Positions 1 through 8,164 of a stretch of DNA of 64,000 nt are shown piece by piece (within the stretch, counting starts at the first letter, position 1; every line of letters starts with the position of its first letter). The DNA is from Hohaiivirga sp031546825 (GTDB taxonomy: Bacteria; Pseudomonadota; Alphaproteobacteria; Rhizobiales; Beijerinckiaceae): contig JAVBJU010000005.1 of assembly GCA_031546825.1 (NCBI GenBank), positions 1-64,000 on the forward strand. Direction: 5' to 3'. The position numbers were made by a program, and so were the translations under genes. The notes under the pieces were generated by a model. It was not told the DNA's origin. It saw only the letters and a list, made by a program, of their open reading frames with translations, and did not search any database.

Positions 1-2035
1 CACCCGCTCATGCAGCGTGCCGAGCATGGCATAACCATACTCCATCGCCAGCGGCTGGATCACCATATCAACCGCGACTTCCGGGCGGATATTGGGAACC
101 ACGACCGGAGGCGTGACCGGAGGGGTAACCGGCGGAACAACTGGCGGAACGATGATGGTATTGCTCAGATACCAGTTCTGGTCATTGGCATTACCGCCGG
201 TCGCGGCATTGCCGCCGTAAACCAGGTTGTATTCATAAGCGCCTGCCGCCACGCGATTGCCGAGCTGGAACGTTGTCTGGTCACCCGCACCGGTGCCGGT
301 GATGGCCCCATTGAGCGCCTGCACCACCATGATGCCGTCATGGGTAATTGCAGCACCCGGCCCGCCCGCATTGTTGATGATCAGTTGCGTCGAACCCGTT
401 GCCGTACCGCCGTCAATGATCAACTTGTCGGAAGCGGAACCATCGCCACCGAGATAGGTGTTCATCAGGATACGCCCGCCCTGACCGACGTAATTGCCAA
501 CCACCGTCAGCGAATTGGCGGTTGCGCCGGTCCCGTTGGTCAGGTCGATGGTGCCCGCATTGGTGAGGGTCACCGGATTGCCGCTGGTGAACGGTGCGAT
601 GGTCGGGTTGACCCCGTTGCCCGCATAAAGCGTTGACGAGCCATCAATTGCCAGGCCGCCGGTCAACGTATCGGTATCACCAAGGGTAAGATTGCCATCG
701 AGCGTCAGTTTTGAGCTGTTGGTGAGGTTGATCTGCTCCCAGTTGGCGAGCTTGGCAGCGCTCGACAATGTGGTGTTATCGAAATTCAGCGTGTCGCTGC
801 CTAGACCACCGTCAATCGCGGTGATCGAAGCCGTGCTGGCGTCGGTCTGACTGATAAGGGTCCCGGTGTCGTCGCCCTCCCCCAGGGCCATCGCGCCACT
901 GATCCGGCCGCCGGACATGGTGAAGGTGTCATTACCCGCACCTGTCGCAACATCGCCCTGAATGATTGCACTGTCCTGTAAGGTGATAACATCCTGCCCC
1001 GGACCACCGGAGAATGCGACGCCCGCGCCGCCAGCAATCTTCGACTGACCAGCAAAAACAAAGGTGTTCCGGCTGGTCGCCGTCATACCTGCCGCTCCGG
1101 AAGGGGTGCCGCCCGTATTGATGGCTGCCGTCGTCGTTGATATCGCTGATGCTGTATCAGTGAATATCACGTTGTTCGAGGTGCCAGCTTGCATCCAGAA
1201 AGCGTTCAATGCAGCCGTAAGCGTGGTGTTTCCATCAAGTAGATATTTGCCGCTGACGCCCTGTGTTTGATAAATGGCATTGCTATAGGGGGCCATAACC
1301 GCCGTATCCGTCAAATGATACAAAGCGTTATTTCCGCCAAGATGGCGAATTGCAGCCATGATAGGAATTGGAAACGGAGAGGTCGGATTCGGGATGGAAA
1401 TTGTTGCGCCTGTAGCGTTAACGGTTATGTTATCCGCACCAACATTCTGAATAGCAACACTTTCGGCACTCGTGATAACACCGCCACGATAAAGATTAAC
1501 AGTGGCATTTTTCGTATAATTTTGAAAAGCCACGCTTCCGGACAGTGTACCCCATATATTGACATTAAGGCCATCTGTCCCGCTATCCGACGCAATAACA
1601 TTATTATTATAAGGCCGCCGTTGCCCAACCGTAACGCCGACCGGTATATTGATTGTTATGTTGTTGCCAGAAGGCGTCAATTGCATGACGCCGCTATTCT
1701 TGATGTTGACCGTTGAATTGGCACCAATGATCAGCCATCCGTCGAACTGTCCATTAAAATCATAGGTGACACCAGAAACATTACGACCATTAATATTCGT
1801 GTGTACTTCCACCGGGATCACTAAAACTAATACCCGCTGGAATTACGAATTGCGTGATTGAAGAAGGGAAACCTCCCGAACCAAGAATAATGGGAGAATA
1901 TCCCAATGTTGTTGAACAGGTAACAACGCCGCCGGAATGAGTACACGCCGCCTGCGCAGAGGAACTCGCCCCGGCGACAGCCAGCAAACATAAAGTTAAT
2001 AGAGCTGTGCTCTGCATCAGACGATTGGAAATCAT
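1..2035 (-). CDS. Autotransporter outer-membrane protein, 3' end off window, apparent frameshift after the signal peptide
   Basis: The gene runs leftward and leaves the window before its beta-barrel. The first 82 codons (2035 to a stop at 1790) encode a signal peptide ending near SSAQA and the start of a passenger. The rest of the passenger is in the next frame, open from about 1842 to base 1. It holds Asn/Gly/Thr-rich beta-helix sequence, a linker with repeated PPVTPPV (bases 90-150), and the junction ending LGTLHERV (1-24) that precedes pertactin-type barrels. The two frames overlap between 1793 and 1842 without a shared start codon, so one base appears to have been gained there (an ACACAC run lies inside). 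It may be a true pseudogene, a phase-variable gene or a sequencing error. The family exports its passenger to the cell surface; no specific ligand can be named. The ribosome site AAGGGC precedes the 2035 start. Confidence 0.8.
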
Positions 2036-2123
2036 AGTGCCCTTTATTTTCTGAATTTGGGAGGAGAGAGCTCTTTTAAAAAGGCCTCTCCTCCACTGAC
2101 AATTCTTTGATTTTTAAACTATT

Positions 2124-2210
2124 TTACCACTTCACAGTGACACCGAGCCTGCCGTCCCAGCCCTCACGGCCCTTGTTATCGAGCGAGCGACCGCCAGCAT
2201 GCTGACAGCT
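2124..2210 (-). pseudogene. Remnant of a second autotransporter beta-barrel C-terminus
   Basis: The last part of this leftward frame reads GWDGRLGVTVKW followed by a stop at 2124, which is the typical final beta-strand of an autotransporter barrel ending in an aromatic residue. Only about 27 codons remain; an in-frame stop lies at 2211-2213 and no start or barrel lies upstream. It sits about 90 bases before the start of the autotransporter at 1-2035. The simplest reading is that a tandem autotransporter was deleted, leaving its 3' tip. Confidence 0.65.
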
Positions 2211-2734
2211 TCAAACGCCAAAGCACTAAAACGATGTGTCTCTATTTGTCAATAGTAATGCAACATATGGCGCGATAACAATCCACAATCAGCGCCAATG
2301 ATTGGCAATTCGTGCCAATTGCGCAGCACTTTCACCTCCCCTCTCCCGTCTGCAAGCCTGTGTTTTAAAGAAATCCATGCTCATGCCACCACATCGTGGC
2401 GGCACCCAGGCAGCCCGCGCACCCAGGCACGGCGAGAGAAATTTCATTAAAACGAGCGATCAAATCAACGCTCAATTTTAAAAAATTGCCTTTTTTATCA
2501 ACGCTCAACAATAATATTCATAATATTAAATATGATCATTGCATACAACTTAGCGCCGCAAAAAGCGGCCACCTACCAATGCGGCATTACTATGAAAAAC
2601 AATGCAATTATGTTTCAGTTTAAAGATTGATGGCATCGCATTTTTCTTATGCCCAGCACGAAACTGGGCAGCCCCGGCGCGCGCGCTATATGGGAGAAGG
2701 ATGCCGTGTGCGGAACGGCACGGAGCATGTGCGC
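2211..2734. other. AT-rich gap without a supported gene
   Basis: This 520-base stretch between the autotransporter remnant and the DUF459 gene is AT-rich, especially 2450-2640. A 75-codon frame at 2396-2623 has no ribosome site and no recognisable product. I see no RNA gene or clear terminator in it. Confidence 0.5.
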
Positions 2735-3904
2735 ATGAACCACACTGCTATCGGGAAAGCTTTATCCATTGCCTTGGTCGCGGCGGCGCTCACCGGGGCA
2801 TTGACCGCTTACGGCCAAGGACAGGAACCGCGTGGCGGGCAACGCATGGCTCCGGCAAACCGCGCGGCATCAGCATTGGAACGCCAGCCGCCACCCTCAA
2901 CCGGCTTTTCGTTGCGTCGGCTGTTTGGCCTTGATGACCCACCGCCCGAAGCACCACCGACGGCCACCCCTCCCCGCCCGCGCCCCAAACCGGTGGCCCG
3001 CCAGGAACGGGCGAAGCCGCAGGCGGAAAACCGCATTGCGGTGTTCGGCGACTGGCTGGCCGACGGGGTGGCGTTTGGGCTTGATGATGCCTTCAGCGAC
3101 ATGGCCAATATCGCCATCTTCCGGCGCACCCGCGCCGATGCCGGGTTGATGCGCGAGGATTGGCCAAAAATTATTGGCGACACCATGGCCCAGAAGCAGA
3201 AGATCACGGTGGCGGTGGTCTCGCTTGGCATGGCGGACCGCCCCGTGGCCGCCGCCCCCGGCAGTGATGCACCCGAGCCGCTCTCGGACCGCTGGAAGGA
3301 GCTTTACGGCCAGCGCATTGATGCGCTCGGTGCCGCCTTTGCCACCCGTGGCATTCCCGTGGTGTGGGTGGGACTGCCCCCGGTGGAGAACCCGGCGGCG
3401 AGCGCGCGCCATGCCGCAATCAACGCCCTCCTGCGTGAGCGGGGCGGGCGCGGCGGCGGCAGCTATGTGGATATCTGGCCGGGTTTTGTGACGGAGGACA
3501 ACCGCTATGCGGCGGTTGGCCCCGATGTTGGTGGGCAGCCCGCGCGGTTGCGGACCAGCGACGGCGTGCATTTCACCCGTAAAGGCATCGACAAGATGGC
3601 CTCTTACACCGCAAGCGAAGTTCGGCGCCTGCTTGGCGTCGGTGCAGGCAGCAGAGAAGTGCCATCCGCCCTGCCCGGCGTGGGCAATGAACCCTTTGCC
3701 GATATCGACAGAACCATACTGCCGCCGGGCGAGCCCGGACCGGCGGTGCCGCTGACGCGGGTGGAGGTTTCACCGAATGGCGTGCTGCTGAAAGGCAGAA
3801 CCGACCTCGACGCGGCAGGCGCACTGCGGCAGAGCTTCCGCGCCGGATTGCCCGCCAAGCCGGTGAAAGGCCGCATGGACGACCCCGGTACGGCGGCGCA
3901 ATGA
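2735..3904 (+). CDS. DUF459 SGNH-hydrolase-like exported protein
   Basis: A 389-residue protein with an N-terminal signal segment (about residues 8-28), a Pro/Arg-rich linker (about 45-95) and a DUF459 domain related to SGNH hydrolases. The block I region reads VFGDWLADG, with Trp where classical SGNH enzymes have the Ser of GDS. The later VVSLGMAD and VWVGLPPV blocks and the final DGVHFTRKG (Asp-x-x-His type) are present. The family is exported in Rhizobiales and its substrate is unknown; the missing nucleophile makes hydrolase activity doubtful. I chose the ATG at 2735 because GGAG lies nine bases before it and it starts the signal peptide; an in-frame start at 2627 would put a charged tail in front. 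It converges on the HlyC-type gene. Confidence 0.8.
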   Translation: MNHTAIGKALSIALVAAALTGALTAYGQGQEPRGGQRMAPANRAASALERQPPPSTGFSLRRLFGLDDPPPEAPPTATPPRPRPKPVARQERAKPQAENRIAVFGDWLADGVAFGLDDAFSDMANIAIFRRTRADAGLMREDWPKIIGDTMAQKQKITVAVVSLGMADRPVAAAPGSDAPEPLSDRWKELYGQRIDALGAAFATRGIPVVWVGLPPVENPAASARHAAINALLRERGGRGGGSYVDIWPGFVTEDNRYAAVGPDVGGQPARLRTSDGVHFTRKGIDKMASYTASEVRRLLGVGAGSREVPSALPGVGNEPFADIDRTILPPGEPGPAVPLTRVEVSPNGVLLKGRTDLDAAGALRQSFRAGLPAKPVKGRMDDPGTAAQ

Positions 3905-3918
3905 GCGTTATCGCAAGG

Positions 3919-3976
3919 CGCGGTTAAGTGGATCACCGGTGCAACGCTAAGCACTACGGCATCAATGAACCTAGCG
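3919..3976 (+). repeat. Dispersed intergenic repeat, copy A (degenerate)
   Basis: The stretch shares with copy B (38750-38946) the words GCGCGGTTAAGTGG, then GGATC-CCGG and CATCAATGAA at the same spacing. It lies between two converging genes and reaches into the last codons of the HlyC-type gene. Confidence 0.5.
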
Positions 3977-5290
3977 TGGTTGCTTCTGCACCAGGATCTT
4001 GTCGATGCGCATGCCGTCCATGTCGATGATCTCGAAGCGCCAGCCGCCCCAGTCGAAGCGCTCGCCGGTGGCCGGAATGCGCCCGAGCTGGTGAAGGGCA
4101 AAGCCCGCCAGCGTATGGTAATCGCCATCCTCGGGCCGTTCGCCCAGCGCCAGCGCCTCGAACGCCTCATCGACCGGCATCATGCCATCCATCAGCAACG
4201 AGCCATCTTCGCGCGTCACCACTTCCGGCTCGGTATCATCGTCGGCGATATCACCGGCAATGGCTTCGAGAAGATCAGACTGGGTGACGATGCCCTCAAG
4301 CGTGCCGTATTCATTGACAATGACCGCCAACAGCACAGGCTTCTCGCGGAATAGCTCGAACACCTTGAGGAGCGGCAGGGTCTCATGGATGAAGGGCACC
4401 TCTTCGACCAGCGCCAAGGGGTCGAGCGTGGTGCCATCGAGAATCTGGTCAAGCATGTCGCGCTTGCGGATGATGCCGAGCACGTTGTCGACGCTCTCGC
4501 GGCTGACCATGATCTGATCATGGCGGCATTCGCGAATGGTTTTGAGCATATCTTCGCGGCTGTCTTCGGCATCAATCCAGACGATATCGGGGCGCGGTGT
4601 CATGACATCGCTGATGCGGCGCGCGCCGAGGTTGAACAACCGGTGAGCCACCTCCTGCTGCGCTTCGTGCAGCAAACCAGCCTGACCAGAGGCGGCAACC
4701 AGCAGCTTCAGCTCTTCCGGCGAATGCAACGAGCCTTCCGCCGCACCGCCGTTGAGGCCGCTGCACCGCAACAGCCAGTTGCCGAGGCCATTGAGCAGCA
4801 TGATGCCTGGCTTGAGCACAAACAGGAAAATGCCCAATGGCCGCACAATCCACAGAGCGGTGATTTCGCTGCGCTGAAGTGCAAGGCTTTTGGGGGCCAG
4901 TTCGCCGAGCACGATGTGCAATGTGGTGATGATGGCAAAGGCGATGGCCACCGCAACCACATGGGCGGTGGGCTCTGCCCAGCCGAACGGCAGGTTTGCC
5001 AAAAGCGGGGCAATCAGATGGGCGAGCGCAGGCTCACCGATCCAGCCAAGAGCCAGCGATGAAATGGTGATGCCAAGCTGGGTGGCGGCGAGGTTGGCGT
5101 CGAGGCGGTCGAGCGCCCGCAGAAGTGCGGTGGCGTTGGCCTTGCGCTGGGCGGCAAGTTCGGTCACGCGGCTGCGGCGCACCGCCACCAGCGAAAACTC
5201 TGCCGCAACGAAAAAGCCATTGGCGAAAACGAGGGCGAACACCGCAACAATCTTCAGAACGTCGAACGTCGTGTCACTAACCGTAAACAT
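3971..5290 (-). CDS. Hemolysin-family (CNNM/CBS/CorC_HlyC) membrane protein
   Basis: A 439-residue protein with the domain order of the UPF0053/HlyC-CorC family. A DUF21 (CNNM) membrane domain with four hydrophobic segments covers about residues 1-200, a CBS pair about 215-340, and a CorC_HlyC transporter-associated domain lies at the C-terminus. Despite the name, the family is linked to divalent-cation (Mg/Co) or Na/Mg transport at the inner membrane; the exact ion is unknown here. The longer frame (to 5533) is low-complexity junk. The ATG at 5290 opens directly into the first membrane segment and has AGGAGG very close upstream. Confidence 0.85.
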   Translation of the reverse strand: MFTVSDTTFDVLKIVAVFALVFANGFFVAAEFSLVAVRRSRVTELAAQRKANATALLRALDRLDANLAATQLGITISSLALGWIGEPALAHLIAPLLANLPFGWAEPTAHVVAVAIAFAIITTLHIVLGELAPKSLALQRSEITALWIVRPLGIFLFVLKPGIMLLNGLGNWLLRCSGLNGGAAEGSLHSPEELKLLVAASGQAGLLHEAQQEVAHRLFNLGARRISDVMTPRPDIVWIDAEDSREDMLKTIRECRHDQIMVSRESVDNVLGIIRKRDMLDQILDGTTLDPLALVEEVPFIHETLPLLKVFELFREKPVLLAVIVNEYGTLEGIVTQSDLLEAIAGDIADDDTEPEVVTREDGSLLMDGMMPVDEAFEALALGERPEDGDYHTLAGFALHQLGRIPATGERFDWGGWRFEIIDMDGMRIDKILVQKQPR

Positions 5291-5596
5291 GGCCTCCTGC
5301 TTGCCGCAGAGTGTGCGGACATGGCCGGTAAACACAACAAAAGCGCCGACCGGCCCCCGACGCTCCAACTGGCAGTTCCAGAGCCCCCCCTGCAAATTGC
5401 CGTGCGCCATCGCGGCAAAACCACCGTGACAACGCATATCCCACTGTAATGACAGCATAGGGCGATGGCAATCGAGCTTTTGTGGACAAGCGGTGAGAGA
5501 GGCCGTGAAAAACAAGCGGCCGCAGCACCCCAAAACGGAATGCCACGGCCCTTGTCAGGCTGGGTTTCTTTATTTTGCGTTGATATGCGTTTCAGA

Positions 5597-5675
5597 GGGA
5601 TCAGCAGCGAAACGCAAAACATTACGAGATAAAAGAACCCAGCGAAGTGCGCTTAGTATGAAACGCACATCTCTC
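5597..5675 (+). repeat. Dispersed intergenic repeat, copy C
   Basis: Aligns with copy B from 38862 onward: GGATC, AAACGCAAA, AGCGAAGTGCG and AAACGC occur in the same order and spacing. It sits between the HlyC-type gene and the Met-rich peptide gene. Confidence 0.6.
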
Positions 5676-5689
5676 CAGAAGGCAGAAGA

Positions 5690-5911
5690 TTACTTCTTCA
5701 TGCCGTCTTTCTTCATGCCATCCTTACCCATATCGTCTTTCTTCATGCCGTCTTTGCCCATGTGGTCTTTGCCCATGTCATCCTTCTTCATGGAATCCTT
5801 GGACATGCTGTCCTTGGACATCGTGTCTTTCTTCATGGAGTCCTGGGCAAGAACCGGGCCACCGGCAAGAAGCAAGCTGACGGCAAGAATTGCTGAGGTC
5901 ATCGTCTTCAT
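5690..5911 (-). CDS. mrpX: Periplasmic methionine-rich MXKDX-repeat peptide (MrpX-like)
   Basis: A 73-residue precursor with a signal peptide (about residues 1-22, ending GGPVLA). The mature part of about 50 residues consists almost wholly of five-residue repeats of the form x-Met-(Lys/Ser/Gly)-Lys-Asp, ten methionines in all. NCBI names such proteins pentapeptide MXKDX repeat proteins. In Azospira suillum the equivalent MrpX scavenges hypochlorite in the periplasm by methionine oxidation and is repaired by YedY1. Here it lies directly downstream of yedY1-yedZ1, opposite sigF-nrsF, which is the same gene set. AAGGAG precedes the ATG at 5911. An upstream ATG at 5941 lies inside a hairpin and is unlikely. 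Confidence 0.85.
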   Translation of the reverse strand: MKTMTSAILAVSLLLAGGPVLAQDSMKKDTMSKDSMSKDSMKKDDMGKDHMGKDGMKKDDMGKDGMKKDGMKK

Positions 5912-5940
5912 AATTTCTCTCCTTGGTTGATAAAACACCA

Positions 5941-5958
5941 ACCGGCATCCATGCCGGT
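5941..5958 (-). terminator. Hairpin between yedY1 and mrpX, possible attenuator
   Basis: A perfect inverted repeat ACCGGCAT-CC-ATGCCGGT, followed on the minus strand by TGGTGTTTTATC. The poor U-run suggests partial termination or RNA stabilisation, leaving mrpX co-transcribed or separately processed. Confidence 0.45.
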
Positions 5959-5976
5959 ATTTCCGAGACAGTTAAC

Positions 5977-6753
5977 TTAACTGCCCCCGAACCAATTATA
6001 CCCCTGGTCTTCCCAGTAACCGCCGGGGTAAACATTAGTGACGAAAATGGCCTGGATGTACTTTGGGTTCTTGTACCCAAGCTTTGTTGGCATCCGCAGC
6101 TTCATCGGGAAACCGTATTTCGGCGGCAGAACCTGCCCGTCATAGGTCAGCGTGAGCTGCGTCTGGGGATGGAGGGCCGTCGGCATGTCGATGCTGGTGT
6201 AATAATCATCCGCGCATTTGAAACCGACATATTTGGCGGTGGTATCCGCCCCGATGCGTTTCAGGAAGGTGGAGAAAGGCACGCCGCCCCATTTGCCAAT
6301 GGCGCTCCACCCCTCCACGCAGATATGGCGTGTGACCTGATCGGTCTGCGGCAAGGCCCGCAGATCGGCGAGTGTCCATGGCCGTTTGTCACTGATGCTT
6401 CCGGACAATTCCAGGCGATAATCGGCCTCAGAAATTTGCGGAATCTCGTCTTCGCCATAAAAGGCATTGAACGGGAACGGCCGGGTCATCATGCTTTCCG
6501 GGTAGGTCGCAGCCAGCCGGTTCTGGTCGAACAGCCAGGCCTGAACCCGGTCATTGAACCGCGAAATACGGGTCAAGACGTTTTCAACATCGGCGTTATC
6601 GGTGATGGAGCAGCCGGTCAGCAGCGATAGTCCACCAAGCGTCAGGCCACGCTTGAGAAACAAACGGCGTGCCGGTTGGTCAAGACGACCGAGGGCCTCT
6701 TTCGCGATGGCGTCAGCATCGAGATTTGATGGTTTGGGCATGCGCGGGGACAT
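5977..6753 (-). CDS. yedY1: Periplasmic Mo-cofactor methionine sulfoxide reductase subunit, YedY1/MsrP-like
   Basis: A 258-residue sulfite-oxidase-fold protein. The N-terminus has a Tat-type motif RRLFLK followed by a hydrophobic stretch and LLTGC, which could also be a lipobox. The Mo-ligand cysteine is visible in RHICVEGWSAIGKW, and the C-terminus ends in the usual KYIQAIFVTN and NWFGGS region. The MsrP family reduces protein-bound methionine sulfoxide in the periplasm with electrons from a membrane haem protein. That partner gene (yedZ1) ends 10 bases upstream. The start at 6753 has GAGGAA six bases before it; the longer frame to 6774 overlaps yedZ1. The context (mrpX, sigF, nrsF) favours YedY1 over a generic sulfite oxidase. 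Confidence 0.85.
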   Translation of the reverse strand: MSPRMPKPSNLDADAIAKEALGRLDQPARRLFLKRGLTLGGLSLLTGCSITDNADVENVLTRISRFNDRVQAWLFDQNRLAATYPESMMTRPFPFNAFYGEDEIPQISEADYRLELSGSISDKRPWTLADLRALPQTDQVTRHICVEGWSAIGKWGGVPFSTFLKRIGADTTAKYVGFKCADDYYTSIDMPTALHPQTQLTLTYDGQVLPPKYGFPMKLRMPTKLGYKNPKYIQAIFVTNVYPGGYWEDQGYNWFGGS

Positions 6754-6763
6754 TACAAATTCC

Positions 6764-7375
6764 TCAACGGCCACGGATTATCGCGAGCAGGCTTTTGGGA
6801 ACGAGCAGCGCCATCACCACATGGACGGCGATGAAGGCCAGCAGCGCCGCCATGGCGAAGAAGTGGACATAGCGCGCCGCGTCAAAGCCACCCATGAGGG
6901 CAGTCAGCAGCGGAAACTGCACCGATTTCCAGATCGCCAGACCCGAAATAACCATGAGCATCAGCAGCAGAATGGCACAGAGAAACGCGGCCTTCTGAAC
7001 AGCGTTATAATGGCGTAAATCATCGTGTTTCAGGGTGCCGCGCAACGCCGACAGCATATCTGCCACAATGGCACGCGGCGTCAGCGGCAGGAACTTCCGC
7101 CACATTCGCTTGGTCACGATATTCATGAACAGATAGACAATCCCGTTTGCCGTCAGAAGCCACATGGCAGCAAAGTGCCATTGCAGCGCCCCGCCGAGCC
7201 AGCCGCCCAGCGTGATGCTTTTGGGAAACATGAAATCGAACAGTGGCGAGGCATTGTAGATGCGCCAGCCGCTGGTCACGAGGATCAGGACGGCAAAAAC
7301 ATTTAACCAATGCGTGACACGCAGCCATAAGGGCTGTATGGGCGTTTGGCGTGGGGCAACCATCACGTCATCCAT
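6764..7375 (-). CDS. yedZ1: Membrane cytochrome b (b561/YedZ1 type), electron donor to YedY1
   Basis: A 203-residue integral membrane protein with four main hydrophobic segments. A haem-type histidine is seen in RVTHWLNVF (about residue 22), and further histidines lie in the second and fourth segments (LQWHFAAMW, VHFFAMA, AVHVVMA). This is the cytochrome b/b6 Pfam type rather than the YedZ/MsrQ ferric-reductase fold, which fits YedZ1 of the hypochlorite system. It would carry electrons from quinol to YedY1. It is the first gene of the leftward unit yedZ1-yedY1-mrpX, about 100 bases below the ECF-type promoter at 7481-7506. Confidence 0.85.
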   Translation of the reverse strand: MDDVMVAPRQTPIQPLWLRVTHWLNVFAVLILVTSGWRIYNASPLFDFMFPKSITLGGWLGGALQWHFAAMWLLTANGIVYLFMNIVTKRMWRKFLPLTPRAIVADMLSALRGTLKHDDLRHYNAVQKAAFLCAILLLMLMVISGLAIWKSVQFPLLTALMGGFDAARYVHFFAMAALLAFIAVHVVMALLVPKSLLAIIRGR

Positions 7376-7480
7376 CTCTGCGTTCCGAGTTCCATAAAGC
7401 GCAGATCAAAAGCTATCCGGTTGTGGATTGCCGCATCTGCGTTCCATCGGCGCCATTCAAACGCCGTCTTCTCTCGGTAA

Positions 7481-7506
7481 TTCGTACAATGCCGACATTC
7501 GGTTAC
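7481..7506 (-). promoter_or_regulatory. Candidate SigF promoter (GTAACC-N16-CGAA) for yedZ1-yedY1-mrpX
   Basis: On the minus strand GTAACC (7506-7501) is followed after exactly 16 bases by CGAA (7484-7481). This equals, from memory, the motif reported for Caulobacter SigF, an NrsF-controlled ECF factor. It points leftward into yedZ1. The plus strand of the same stretch has a half-similar GTAATT, so the element is partly symmetric and may also affect sigF. Confidence 0.65.
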
Positions 7507-7585
7507 AGAAATTTTATTTTTTAATTTTAAATTTTGTCATAACTAGAACGAAGCGCTTATCATCGCCCGCCGGAGGAGGTTCTCT

Positions 7586-8164
7586 ATCAGAACCGCATCA
7601 ACAAACGATCCTCGCAAAACCGAGAGCCGACTGCGTTCCCTGCTGCAAAACGGCATCAAAGGCGACGCCACGGCCTATCAGACGTTTTTGAAAGAGGTGA
7701 CAGCGCATCTACGCGCCTTTTACCGCAGGCGCCTGGCCGGATTGCCAGATGAGACTGAAGATCTCGTTCAGGAAACCCTGCTCGCCATCCATCTCAAACG
7801 CCATACCTACGACATTACCGTGCCCCTCACGCCATGGATCTATGCCATTGCGCGATATAAGCTTATCGACCTGTTCAGGCGGCGCTCCGGGCGAGATGAC
7901 CTGACCGATACTCTCGAAAATGACGCTGAAATATTTACTGAATCCGACAATGAGACTATTGAATCGCGCAAAGACCTAACCCAATTACTTAACAGGCTCC
8001 CTGAGCGCTTGCGAACACCCATTATCCTGACTAAGTTACAGGGATTGTCGGTGAGGGAAGCCGCACAGGCCGCCAATATGTCGGTCTCAGCAATCAAGAT
8101 TGGCGTTCATAGAGGCCTCAGAGCTTTGGCGGAAATAGTGCGAGATACCGATGCAGACCGATGA
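7586..8164 (+). CDS. sigF: ECF sigma factor, SigF-like (partner of NrsF); start codon unclear
   Basis: An ECF sigma-70 factor with region 2 (AFYRRRLAG, then ETEDLVQETLLAIH and PWIYAIARYKLIDLFRR) and region 4 (LPERLRTPIILTKLQGLSVREAA with the HTH up to RGLRAL). Conserved family sequence begins at least 20 codons before the first in-frame TTG at 7688. No ATG, GTG or TTG exists between the in-frame stop at 7544 and 7688. A very strong ribosome site GGAGGAGG (7572-7579) stands six bases before an ATC at 7586, which I take as the probable start (192 residues). It overlaps nrsF by 14 bases, so the two are translationally coupled. It probably transcribes the divergent yedZ1-yedY1-mrpX unit under hypochlorite, metal or oxidant stress. 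Confidence 0.8.
   Translation: MRTASTNDPRKTESRLRSLLQNGIKGDATAYQTFLKEVTAHLRAFYRRRLAGLPDETEDLVQETLLAIHLKRHTYDITVPLTPWIYAIARYKLIDLFRRRSGRDDLTDTLENDAEIFTESDNETIESRKDLTQLLNRLPERLRTPIILTKLQGLSVREAAQAANMSVSAIKIGVHRGLRALAEIVRDTDADR

Noticed and set aside
10..636. A 208-codon plus-strand frame over the autotransporter
   Set aside because: It is antisense to the linker and passenger of the autotransporter, whose own frame has clear family motifs.
2396..2623. A 75-codon open frame in the AT-rich gap
   Set aside because: No ribosome site, biased and unlikely amino-acid sequence, no recognisable family; chance frame.
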